DNA from: Candidatus Methylomirabilota bacterium
GTDB taxonomy: Bacteria > Methylomirabilota > Methylomirabilia > Methylomirabilales > Methylomirabilaceae
NCBI GenBank assembly: GCA_003105305.1
Contig: PQAQ01000186.1
Location: 1 to 9,755, forward strand
Reading direction: 5' to 3'
DNA: 9,755 bases
Shown in pieces: positions 1 through 6,327 of this stretch; position 1 is the stretch's first letter, and the number at the start of each line of letters is the position of its first letter. Position numbers and translations under genes: made by a program. The notes below the pieces were generated by a model. That model ran no database searches, had not been told where the DNA came from, and was given only the letters and a program-made list of their open reading frames with translations.

Positions 1-3
1 ATC

Positions 4-39
4 AAAACCCCAATCCTTCTTGGAGGATTGGGGTTTTTT
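4..39 (+). terminator. Intrinsic (Rho-independent) terminator of an upstream gene
   Basis: A perfect 14-bp inverted repeat (positions 4-17 pair with 24-37) closes a 6-base loop. The 3' arm ends in a run of six T (34-39), which makes it a classic intrinsic terminator for plus-strand transcription. The gene it ends lies before the window. It insulates the B12 operon from upstream read-through, so the operon needs its own promoter between about 40 and 140. Confidence 0.9.
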
Positions 40-138
40 GTTGTGGAGGCGGTGTAAGCCAGGCCGTGTGGCTGCGGTAGTGGGCAGGACACCGGAAAGG
101 AGGAGAAAGCAACTTACGCGATCTGTTTGGAGCGAATT
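40..138 (+). other. Leader region between terminator and riboswitch, no gene seen
   Basis: No convincing coding sequence is present. The operon promoter should lie here, because a terminator stands on one side and the riboswitch on the other, but I see no good pair of -35 and -10 hexamers. The stretch contains a perfect Shine-Dalgarno-like purine block, AAAGGAGGAG at 96-105, with no start codon at a usable distance behind it. Confidence 0.4.
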
Positions 139-335
139 GAATGCCCTCGGATTTCAGGGAAGCTGGTGTGCCGTCCGTATGATGCGGCACGGCAAAGCCG
201 GCACGGTCCCGCCACTGTGAGTGGGGAGCCGCTCTGCAGTTTGCCACTGGTGTAAAGGCAGGATCTAGGGCCCTGTTCTTCACTGGGAAGGCGCAGAATC
301 GGTAACGATCCACAAGTCAGGAGACCTGTCCGGGG
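139..335 (+). promoter_or_regulatory. Cobalamin riboswitch aptamer
   Basis: The conserved elements of the cobalamin riboswitch family appear in order. There is AGGGAAGCTGGTG (156-168). A GCTGG/CCGGC helix (162-166 with 198-202) encloses a hairpin arm (170-177 with 185-193). The core GTCCCGCCACTGTGA (206-220) lies in a stem-loop whose arms CCCGC (208-212) and GTGGG (221-225) close a CACTGTGA loop. GGGAAGGCGC follows at 284-293, and the B12 box AAGTCAGGAGACCTG lies at 314-328. Members bind adenosyl- or other cobalamins and repress B12 uptake or synthesis genes. Its position 40 bases before btuB fits exactly. The outer boundaries are approximate; the identity is very secure. I did not assign the subclass or the preferred cobalamin. 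Confidence 0.95.
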
Positions 336-371
336 GAATACGACAACGTACCACCTTCGCGGATAAGGGGG
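332..371 (+). promoter_or_regulatory. Riboswitch expression platform with ribosome-site sequester hairpin
   Basis: Two hairpins can form here and they exclude each other. Hairpin A pairs 332-336 (GGGGG) with 351-355 (CCACC, one mismatch) and, after a two-base bulge, 339-342 (TACG) with 347-350 (CGTA), with loop ACAA. Hairpin B pairs 351-357 (CCACCTT) with 365-371 (AAGGGGG, one mismatch) around a 7-base loop. Hairpin B buries the purine-rich ribosome binding site of btuB, and both need CCACC at 351-355. No U-tract follows either hairpin. This suggests control at translation initiation rather than termination. The pairing is read directly from the bases; which state the ligand favours is inferred. 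Confidence 0.6.
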
Positions 372-374
372 CGA

Positions 375-2420
375 ATGATGACACGCTGGAGCGGTTCGGC
401 AAAGGGATGGTTATGGCTGACGATTCTGTGGTGCTGCTGTCCGGGAAATGCGTTGGGAGAGATGCGGGGAGCGACTACCGGCGACGCGGTAGAGCTGGGG
501 CCGGTGGTGGTGACGGCGACAAAAACCCCGATTCCCCTGAGTCAGGTCGCAGCGTCGGTCACCGTGATTACAAAGGAGGAGATCGAGGCGCGTCAAGCCA
601 CTCAAGTATCGGACCTGCTCCGGGATGTTCCTGGTTTGAGCGTCAGACAACAAAGTAGCCGCGGCAGCGTCGTGAGCGTATTTCCGAGAGGCGGCAACTC
701 CAATTTTAATCTGGTGCTGGTTGACGGGGTGAAGGTCAACGACGCAGGCGGCGCCTACGACTTCGGCGACCTCAGTACCGACAATATCGAACGGATCGAG
801 ATCGTTCGTGGGCCGCACAGCGCGCTGTACGGTTCTGACGCCATGGGGTCGGTAATTCAGATCTTTACCAAGCGAGGAGCGGGGACGCCACATGCCGAGG
901 CCTCATTTGCGGGCGGCAATCTGAAGACGTTTGAAGAGAAATTCAATCTCGGCGGAGGGGTTGGGCGTGTGGACTACTCGTTCGGGGTGGGTCGAAGCGA
1001 CACCGGCGGACATCTTCCGATCAATAATCACTTCGGCGACACGACCGTCAATAGTCGCGTTGGCTTTACACGGGAAAAAGCGCTGGATCTGAGCCTTGCC
1101 GTCCGTTATACCGACAGCCATCTCAATTTTCCGACCGAGGCCGGCGGCGATAGTTTTCATGGAGTCAAGCTCGCGCTCGATCCTAATCAATCAAGCAACC
1201 AGCAGCGTCTGCTCGTCAGCGGCAAGGCCAGCCACATCCTGGCATCCTGGTGGCAACAGACGCTTCAACTCGGTTGGTACCGGCACAACTATGCGTTGGA
1301 TGATCCGTTCGATCCGGTAGACCTTCGTACCGGACAGACTATCGATTTCTCCGCCTTTCACAGTAACAGTGAAGAGCGCCGTTTCTCTCTTGATTACTCC
1401 TGGAACCTGACCGGTCCCATTATCCGGGATATCTCCAGTCTCTTTACCGCCGGCTTCGCCTTTGAGCGGGAGGAGTTCGATCAGCGGGCTCTCGTTACCG
1501 AGACTGATTTTCCTTCCTCCGCTGCGAATGCGGCAAGACGGGACAACAAGGCCGGCTACTTTCAGGGTCAGTTTGATTGGCACAAGCGGCTGTTTGTGAC
1601 GGCGGGGTTTCGAGTGGACGGCAACAGCACCTTCGGGACCGAGGTCACACCGAGGGTTTCGGCGGCCTGGATTCTTCCTTACGTGAATACGAAGCTGAGG
1701 AGCAGCTACGGAGAAGGGATCAAAGAACCAAGCTTTGTTGAGAGCTTTGGCGACGGCAGTCAGTTTGTCGTTGGGAATCCGCACTTGAGACCTGAGCGCA
1801 CCAGGAGCTGGGAGGTCGGGCTGGACCAGCCGCTATTTCGGGGGCTGGCCGATTTTTCGGCGACGTACTTTCACAACCACTTTCAGGACCTGATCGCTTT
1901 TATCTTCAGCCCGACCCCAGGTTGTCCGGCCAGCTTTTGTAACGTTCAGAAGACGAAGGCGGAAGGGGTCGAGCTGGCCGCGACAATCCGCCCGGGATAT
2001 GGCCTGACCATCGGTGGCGGCTACACCTACCTGCACACCAGGGTGCTGGACGACGGCGGCATCGAGTCGGCTGCACTGCGGGAGGGCAAGCGGCTGCTTC
2101 GCCGACCCAAGCACGCCGGAACGCTGTCGATCGACCATGCCTGGCGGCGCCTGCACACGAGCCTGACCACCACGTTTGTCGGCGATCGGCCGGATATCTT
2201 TACCGATCCGGTTACGTTTGTCACCAGGCGGGTAACCGCGCAGGGCTACACAACCGTGGATCTGGCGGGCTCATACCTACTGCTGAAGGACGCGCGCCAT
2301 CTGCGGGAGCTGACACTGTTCGGAAAGATTCAGAACCTTTTCGATCGGGATTACCAGCAGGTGGCCGGTTTTACGGCGCCAGGCATCACCTGGTTGTTCG
2401 GTCTGAAGGGGAGCCTGTAA
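375..2420 (+). CDS. btuB: TonB-dependent outer membrane receptor, vitamin B12 transporter BtuB
   Basis: A 681-residue outer-membrane beta-barrel that binds corrinoids at the cell surface and passes them to the periplasm using energy from TonB. An N-terminal signal peptide (about residues 1-28, ending NALG) leads to a TonB box-like stretch around VVVTATKT (44-51). The plug domain (about 53-168) carries family hallmarks: DLLRDVPGLSV, LVDGVKVND, IERIEIVRGPHSALYGSDAMGSV. The rest is a barrel that includes NLFDRDYQ near the C-terminus. Its length is typical. B12 specificity rests on the riboswitch and on btuFCD; an iron-siderophore or cobinamide substrate cannot be excluded from the protein alone. 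Oddities: the last residue is Leu, not the usual aromatic, and a presumed surface loop holds a close Cys pair (GCPASFC). ATG 378 is an equally possible start, because AAGGGG at 365-370 is better spaced for it (7 bases) than for ATG 375 (4 bases). Confidence 0.93.
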   Translation: MMTRWSGSAKGWLWLTILWCCCPGNALGEMRGATTGDAVELGPVVVTATKTPIPLSQVAASVTVITKEEIEARQATQVSDLLRDVPGLSVRQQSSRGSVVSVFPRGGNSNFNLVLVDGVKVNDAGGAYDFGDLSTDNIERIEIVRGPHSALYGSDAMGSVIQIFTKRGAGTPHAEASFAGGNLKTFEEKFNLGGGVGRVDYSFGVGRSDTGGHLPINNHFGDTTVNSRVGFTREKALDLSLAVRYTDSHLNFPTEAGGDSFHGVKLALDPNQSSNQQRLLVSGKASHILASWWQQTLQLGWYRHNYALDDPFDPVDLRTGQTIDFSAFHSNSEERRFSLDYSWNLTGPIIRDISSLFTAGFAFEREEFDQRALVTETDFPSSAANAARRDNKAGYFQGQFDWHKRLFVTAGFRVDGNSTFGTEVTPRVSAAWILPYVNTKLRSSYGEGIKEPSFVESFGDGSQFVVGNPHLRPERTRSWEVGLDQPLFRGLADFSATYFHNHFQDLIAFIFSPTPGCPASFCNVQKTKAEGVELAATIRPGYGLTIGGGYTYLHTRVLDDGGIESAALREGKRLLRRPKHAGTLSIDHAWRRLHTSLTTTFVGDRPDIFTDPVTFVTRRVTAQGYTTVDLAGSYLLLKDARHLRELTLFGKIQNLFDRDYQQVAGFTAPGITWLFGLKGSL

Positions 2421-3313
2421 TGCGTCGGGCGATCCTACTGATCGGGATCGCGCTGTGGCTTTTGTGTGGAGTTGCCGATGCGGCACCCCTCACTGTCATC
2501 GATGACGCAGGACGGTCCGTGACATTGAGTGGGTCGCCTAAGCGGATCATGACGCTCACGCCTGGCCATACCGAGATCCTGTTCGCTCTGGGCGCAGGGG
2601 ACCGGATCGTCGCCGTCGACCAATGGAGCGACTTTCCATCTGCGGCGAAGGGTAAACCGCAGATTGTCCCCTTTAACCCCAACCTGGAGCAAGTGGTGCG
2701 TCTGAATCCCGACCTGATCCTCTCAACGTATGGGGGCGCCGAACCGCTGCTGCCGCTCCAGCGGTACGGGATCAGCGTCATGATCTTTGCGCCGAGAACA
2801 CTCGAACACCTCTACCGCAATATCCTTCTGATCGGACGGATCGTGGACGCGGAGGCGCGAGCCGAGGGCCTGGTCCGAGTCATGCGGCAGCGGGTTGCTG
2901 CGGTTACGGCGAAGGTGCGAGACGCCCCCAGGCCACAGATCTTCATTGAGGTCGACGGCGCCGATCCTGATCGTCCCTTTACAGCCGGTCCCGGTTCATT
3001 CGTTGACGCCCTGGTACAACTTGCAGGCGGGGTCAACGTCGCTGCACATTCGCGAACGGCGTGGCCCGAGTTCAGTCTTGAGGAGCTTGTCAAGGCTGAT
3101 CCCGATCTGATCGTCCTAGCCGATCCTCTTGCGCCTTCGAACCCCGACGCGCTGGAGCAGGTGGCCCGACGTCCCGGATGGGGTCGTGTGCGGGCGGTGC
3201 GTCTTGGGAGGATTGCTACAATCGATGCGAACCTGATCAGTCGACCCGGGCCAAGGATTGTCGACGGTCTTGAACGACTGGCGAGACTGTTGCACCCGGA
3301 TCGTGTTCAATGA
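2420..3313 (+). CDS. btuF: Periplasmic cobalamin-binding protein BtuF
   Basis: A 297-residue substrate-binding protein of the helical-backbone class used by B12 and iron-chelate ABC importers. It would carry corrinoid from BtuB to BtuCD in the periplasm. The signal peptide spans about residues 1-21 (cleavage near ADA/AP). I see no good lipobox, so it is probably soluble. The N-lobe has KRIMTLTPGHTEILFALGAG (41-60), whose Glu52 matches a docking Glu of E. coli BtuF. A long linking helix lies around 128-155. The C-lobe has RPFTAGPGSFVDALVQLAGG and WPEFSLEELVKADPDLIVL, where a second docking Glu is expected. The ATG overlaps the btuB stop by one base (TAATG), and AAGGGGAG at 2406-2413 is a strong ribosome site 6 bases ahead. 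The fold is shared with siderophore-binding proteins; the B12 assignment leans on context. Confidence 0.9.
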   Translation: MRRAILLIGIALWLLCGVADAAPLTVIDDAGRSVTLSGSPKRIMTLTPGHTEILFALGAGDRIVAVDQWSDFPSAAKGKPQIVPFNPNLEQVVRLNPDLILSTYGGAEPLLPLQRYGISVMIFAPRTLEHLYRNILLIGRIVDAEARAEGLVRVMRQRVAAVTAKVRDAPRPQIFIEVDGADPDRPFTAGPGSFVDALVQLAGGVNVAAHSRTAWPEFSLEELVKADPDLIVLADPLAPSNPDALEQVARRPGWGRVRAVRLGRIATIDANLISRPGPRIVDGLERLARLLHPDRVQ

Positions 3314-4362
3314 GGACGCGTCGGTATCCCGCATTGACCGTCTATGCGGGCCTTGTCGGTTTGTTGTTGTGCGCGCTGGTGATCGGTGTCATGCAGGGCG
3401 CGGTCGCGTTATCGCCCGTGGCGATCCTCAAGATTCTTCTTCGGTCGGTCGGCATGTCGCTCGGTCCGGTGACGTGGGAGGGCGCCGATGAGACGATTCT
3501 GCTGGAACTGAGGTTGCCGAGGGTCCTGGGCGCGGGCCTCGTGGGCGCGGCGCTCGCCGTTGCCGGTGTGCTGTTCCAGGGGTTACTCCGCAACCCGCTC
3601 GCCGACCCCTATATCATCGGCACGTCGGCAGGGGCAGGTGTCGCCGCAACGGTGGCCATGCTGATCTTGCCTCCGGCCTCCATCCTTGGCTTTGGATCGG
3701 TCGCGCTTTCGGCCTTTGCGGGCGGCCTGCTGGCAGTGCTGCTGGTCTACCGGCTCGCGAGGGTAGATGGACGCAGTTCGCCGGTCACGCTGCTGCTGGC
3801 CGGGGTGGTTGTCAACACCGTCCTCGGCTATCTGGGTTCGTTGAGCATCGTGCTCTTCGAGGGAAGCGAGTTTCGGCTTCGCCACGTCTTTACCTGGCTC
3901 ATGGGTGGGATCGCCGTTCACGATCTGCGACAACTATTGGTAGTCGGGCCGATGATTGTTGTGGGGATTATTGCCGCGTACGGCTGCGCAGCATCGCTCA
4001 ATGCGCTGGCGGTGGGAGAGGAGGGGGCGCAGATCCTTGGCGTCGATCTGGATCGGGAGGTCGGAAGAATCATCGCGCTGGGCGCGTTGCTGACGGGCGC
4101 CGCGGTCAGCATCGGTGGCCTGATCGGTTTTCTTGGGCTGGCTGTTCCGCATATCCTGCGCCTTCTACTGGGGCCCGATTACCGACGACTCGTGCCCGCT
4201 TCCGCGATGGTCGGCGCGACCATTTTGGTATTGGCGGATACGGCTGCGCGCTTCGTCGCAGCCCCGGCCGAGCTCCCCGTGGGAATCTTCACGGCCCTGC
4301 TCGGCGGTCCCCTATTTCTCGTCCTGCTCCGGCGGGACGGGAGAGAGTCGGGGTGGCGATGA
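3310..4362 (+). CDS. btuC: Cobalamin ABC transporter permease BtuC (FecCD family)
   Basis: A 350-residue polytopic inner-membrane permease of the FecCD/BtuC family, which forms a homodimeric channel with about ten transmembrane helices per subunit. Hallmarks are LRLPRVLGAGLVGAALAVAG (67-86), RNPLADPYIIGTSAGAG (94-110), the cytoplasmic coupling region GEEGAQILGVDLDREVGRI (236-254) that contacts the ATPase, IGFLGLAVPHILRLLLGPD (272-290), and the C-terminal ELPVGIFTALLGGPLFLVLL (321-340). Its length matches the family (about 330-350). The start overlaps the btuF stop by four bases (ATGA), and there is no obvious separate ribosome site, so translation is probably coupled to btuF. Iron-siderophore permeases look alike; the riboswitch and BtuB neighbour decide for B12. 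Confidence 0.92.
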   Translation: MRTRRYPALTVYAGLVGLLLCALVIGVMQGAVALSPVAILKILLRSVGMSLGPVTWEGADETILLELRLPRVLGAGLVGAALAVAGVLFQGLLRNPLADPYIIGTSAGAGVAATVAMLILPPASILGFGSVALSAFAGGLLAVLLVYRLARVDGRSSPVTLLLAGVVVNTVLGYLGSLSIVLFEGSEFRLRHVFTWLMGGIAVHDLRQLLVVGPMIVVGIIAAYGCAASLNALAVGEEGAQILGVDLDREVGRIIALGALLTGAAVSIGGLIGFLGLAVPHILRLLLGPDYRRLVPASAMVGATILVLADTAARFVAAPAELPVGIFTALLGGPLFLVLLRRDGRESGWR

Positions 4363-5192
4363 AACCGGTGATCCGTCTCGATGGCGTTCGTTTCACCTAC
4401 TCTGGCGGGCGCGGACTGACGGGAATCGATCTGTGTGTCGAACCGGGCGAACGAATAGCGATCCTGGGTCCGAACGGTTCGGGTAAGACCACGCTCCTGA
4501 AGGTGATGTTGGGCCTGTTGCATCCACAGGGGGGCACGGTCTCTTTTGAGGGGGAGAACCTGAGCAGGATCAGCCGCGTAGAGCTGGCGCGGGCGATGGC
4601 CATGGTTCCCCAGGAGTTGCTGCTGCCGTACGCCCTTACGGCCAGTGAGGTTGTCCTGCTTGGGCGGACACCGTATCTGCATCGCTACCGCGGCCCCGTG
4701 CGGAGGGACCTGGAGGTGGCGCAGGAGGTGATGACTGCCACCGATCTGGTCTCTCTGGCAAGTCGTCCGTACAGTGAGCTCTCCGGGGGAGAGCGGCAGC
4801 GGGTGATCCTGGCGATGGCGCTGGCGCAGCAGCCGCGCCTGTTGCTGCTCGACGAACCGACTCGACTCCTTGATCTTAACTACCAGATCGGGATGCTCTC
4901 GCTGATCAAGGATCTTACCGTAACTCACGGTCTGACGGTTCTCGCATCCATGCACGATGTAAATCTGGCATCGCTCTATTTCGACCGGATGGTCCTGTTG
5001 TCGTCCGGTCGCATTGTGGCGGATGGCCCCCCGGAGCAGGTCGTCCGGCCGGATGTGATCCGGAAGGTGTTCGGCGTATCCGTCCTTGTGCGCCGACATC
5101 CCGGATATGATATTCCATGGTTGACCCTTGCGCCGGATATCAGCAACCCGATCTCCGTTCGCGAAGATACGTCGGACGCGATCAACCCTTGA
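4359..5192 (+). CDS. btuD: Cobalamin ABC transporter ATP-binding protein BtuD
   Basis: A 277-residue ATPase that powers B12 import through BtuC from the cytoplasmic face. All nucleotide-binding motifs are intact: Walker A GPNGSGKT (37-44), Q-loop MVPQE (82-86), signature LSGGERQR (141-148), Walker B LLLLDEP (161-167), D-loop LLDLN, and switch His199 in SMHDVN. The tail of about 25 residues after the VLVRRHPG segment is unremarkable. The chosen ATG overlaps the btuC stop by four bases (ATGA), the same junction as btuF/btuC. A GTG at 4353 in frame would add two residues and has a purine stretch (4338-4347) at better spacing, so the start is uncertain by two codons. The stop codon lies inside the -35 element of the tonB promoter. 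Confidence 0.92.
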   Translation: MKPVIRLDGVRFTYSGGRGLTGIDLCVEPGERIAILGPNGSGKTTLLKVMLGLLHPQGGTVSFEGENLSRISRVELARAMAMVPQELLLPYALTASEVVLLGRTPYLHRYRGPVRRDLEVAQEVMTATDLVSLASRPYSELSGGERQRVILAMALAQQPRLLLLDEPTRLLDLNYQIGMLSLIKDLTVTHGLTVLASMHDVNLASLYFDRMVLLSSGRIVADGPPEQVVRPDVIRKVFGVSVLVRRHPGYDIPWLTLAPDISNPISVREDTSDAINP

Positions 5193-5218
5193 CAAATGCG
5201 GCGGTTGCGGACTATTGT
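5189..5218 (+). promoter_or_regulatory. Predicted sigma-70-type promoter for tonB
   Basis: TTGACA (5189-5194, full consensus) and TATTGT (5213-5218) are separated by 18 bases. The -35 hexamer overlaps the btuD stop codon. Initiation about 6-8 bases after the -10 element would fall at about 5224-5226, directly in front of the GTG at 5227. It would let tonB be expressed independently of the B12 riboswitch. Confidence 0.6.
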
Positions 5219-5226
5219 AGCGCGCA

Positions 5227-6195
5227 GTGTTGAGAGTCAAGGTCCAAGAAGGCGGGCTGCGAGCGTTGACCGGTGCGCATCCGCAGATCCGCAATTTTCT
5301 CGTTGTTTCGCTGCTGGCTCACCTGATATTTGTCGGGCTGCTCAGCGTACTGCGGCAGTCCGCCGAACCGCCTGCAGATCGACCGCTCCAAGTCCGGGTT
5401 GTTGATCGATCGCTTCGGACGCGGACGTTACCCCCAACTGATGGTAGAACTCTCGGGACGACGACGGCGCGCGCGCAGCGGCGCGCCGAAAAGATGGGTC
5501 CGCCGAGAGCGCTACGGAGTTCGCGCATCCCGCGCCTTGCATCGGTCCCCCCTCACAGATCGGTCGATCTGCGGCCGCCGTCTGTCGTGGAGGCGAGGCC
5601 GAGCGCCACTTCTACCCCTGCCCGTCAGGCGGCGCTGACTCCGTGGACGCCGCCACCCCTGCGGACATTGCAGGGTGCAGACATCACCCCGCGCCCAAAG
5701 GCGACGCATGTCGAGCCGCTCGAGGGCGATGGCGGCGGCGGATCGGTTCGCCCATCCAACCTCAGGAGTCAGATGGCCACGCTATGGAAAAGCCTCGATG
5801 CCGGGCAATATCCCGGCCGGGGAGCCGATACCGGTGAAGAGGGCGATACGGGCTCCTCCACCGGGCCGACGGTCTCATTGGACAGCCAGGATTCCCGGTT
5901 TGCGTCCTATCTGATGGGAGTAAAAAGGCGGATTGAGGCCGTCTGGGGTTATCCTCCGGACGCGCGAGGTCTGACCGGGAATCTGGTGGTGACCTTCGGG
6001 ATTACCCGTGATGGCCGCTTGAGCGATCTGCAACTCACACAGACGTCCGGCATTGCGCCGCTGGATAACGAGGCGATTCGAGCGATTCGGCAGGCAAACC
6101 CCTTCGGTCCGTTTTCCGAGCAGATGCGCTTCGAACGACTGAATATTCGGGCGGCTTTCTACTACCACGTCAGTCGCGCAAGTCTCAAAGATTGA
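5227..6195 (+). CDS. tonB: Energy transducer TonB
   Basis: A 322-residue inner-membrane-anchored, periplasm-spanning protein that couples proton-motive force (through ExbB/ExbD) to outer-membrane receptors such as BtuB. It has a single N-terminal transmembrane helix (about 23-42) with the S-x3-H pattern (Ser28, His32) known from TonB, then a long Pro/Arg-rich spacer (about 45-165), a Gly-rich patch (167-173), and a TonB C-terminal domain (about 222-316). That domain contains VKRRIEAVWGYPPDARG, VTFGITRDG, TSGIAPLDNEAIRAIRQANPF and the final FYYHV strand. The start is uncertain: GTG 5227 would give an almost leaderless message from the promoter just upstream, while TTG 5266 (residue 14) has AAGAAGG at 5247-5253 ahead of it and would still keep the membrane helix. 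No exbB or exbD is nearby, so these must be supplied elsewhere. Confidence 0.88.
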   Translation: MLRVKVQEGGLRALTGAHPQIRNFLVVSLLAHLIFVGLLSVLRQSAEPPADRPLQVRVVDRSLRTRTLPPTDGRTLGTTTARAQRRAEKMGPPRALRSSRIPRLASVPPHRSVDLRPPSVVEARPSATSTPARQAALTPWTPPPLRTLQGADITPRPKATHVEPLEGDGGGGSVRPSNLRSQMATLWKSLDAGQYPGRGADTGEEGDTGSSTGPTVSLDSQDSRFASYLMGVKRRIEAVWGYPPDARGLTGNLVVTFGITRDGRLSDLQLTQTSGIAPLDNEAIRAIRQANPFGPFSEQMRFERLNIRAAFYYHVSRASLKD

Positions 6196-6210
6196 CAGGC
6201 TGCACCGCCG

Positions 6211-6327
6211 ATGAGCGCGCTGTTGATGTGCCTGTTGTGGGTTGCTTCGGACGCTCGCGGACAGGCGCTGGAGGGTTTGACCGCATATAGGGTCCATGGT
6301 ATAAAAAAGATATGGCAAGCTGGCTGA
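6211..6327 (+). CDS. Doubtful 38-residue ORF with signal-peptide-like N-terminus
   Basis: An ATG-to-TGA frame of 38 codons starts 16 bases after the tonB stop. Its N-terminus, MSALLMCLLWVASDARGQA, has the hydrophobic core and polar end of a signal peptide, followed by only about 19 residues. It runs 16 bases into the following protease gene in another frame. The ribosome site is poor (ACAGG about 11 bases upstream), and the protease promoter lies inside it. It may be a chance frame, a short exported peptide, or the 5' stump of a lost secreted-protein gene. I cannot decide between these. Confidence 0.2.
   Translation: MSALLMCLLWVASDARGQALEGLTAYRVHGIKKIWQAG
6277..6305 (+). promoter_or_regulatory. 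Predicted strong sigma-70-type promoter for the site-2 protease gene
   Basis: TTGACC (6277-6282) and TATAAA (6300-6305) are each one base from consensus and are separated by the ideal 17 bases. Transcription would start about 7 bases past the -10 element, at about 6312, which is the A of the protease ATG. No ribosome binding site lies between the promoter and the ATG. Confidence 0.65.

Noticed and set aside
96..105. Perfect Shine-Dalgarno-like AAAGGAGGAG before the riboswitch
   Set aside because: No ATG, GTG or TTG occurs within usable distance, so it does not mark a gene. It may simply be part of the RNA leader.
20..220. Open frame of 66 codons over the terminator and riboswitch on the plus strand
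   Set aside because: It runs through the conserved riboswitch core and starts inside the terminator hairpin; the composition is Arg/Gly-rich nonsense typical of a shadow frame.
4179..5294. Long 371-codon minus-strand frame opposite btuC/btuD
   Set aside because: It lies antisense to two intact ABC transporter genes with all motifs present; its translation has no recognisable domain and is rich in Arg, Gln and His, as expected for a shadow.
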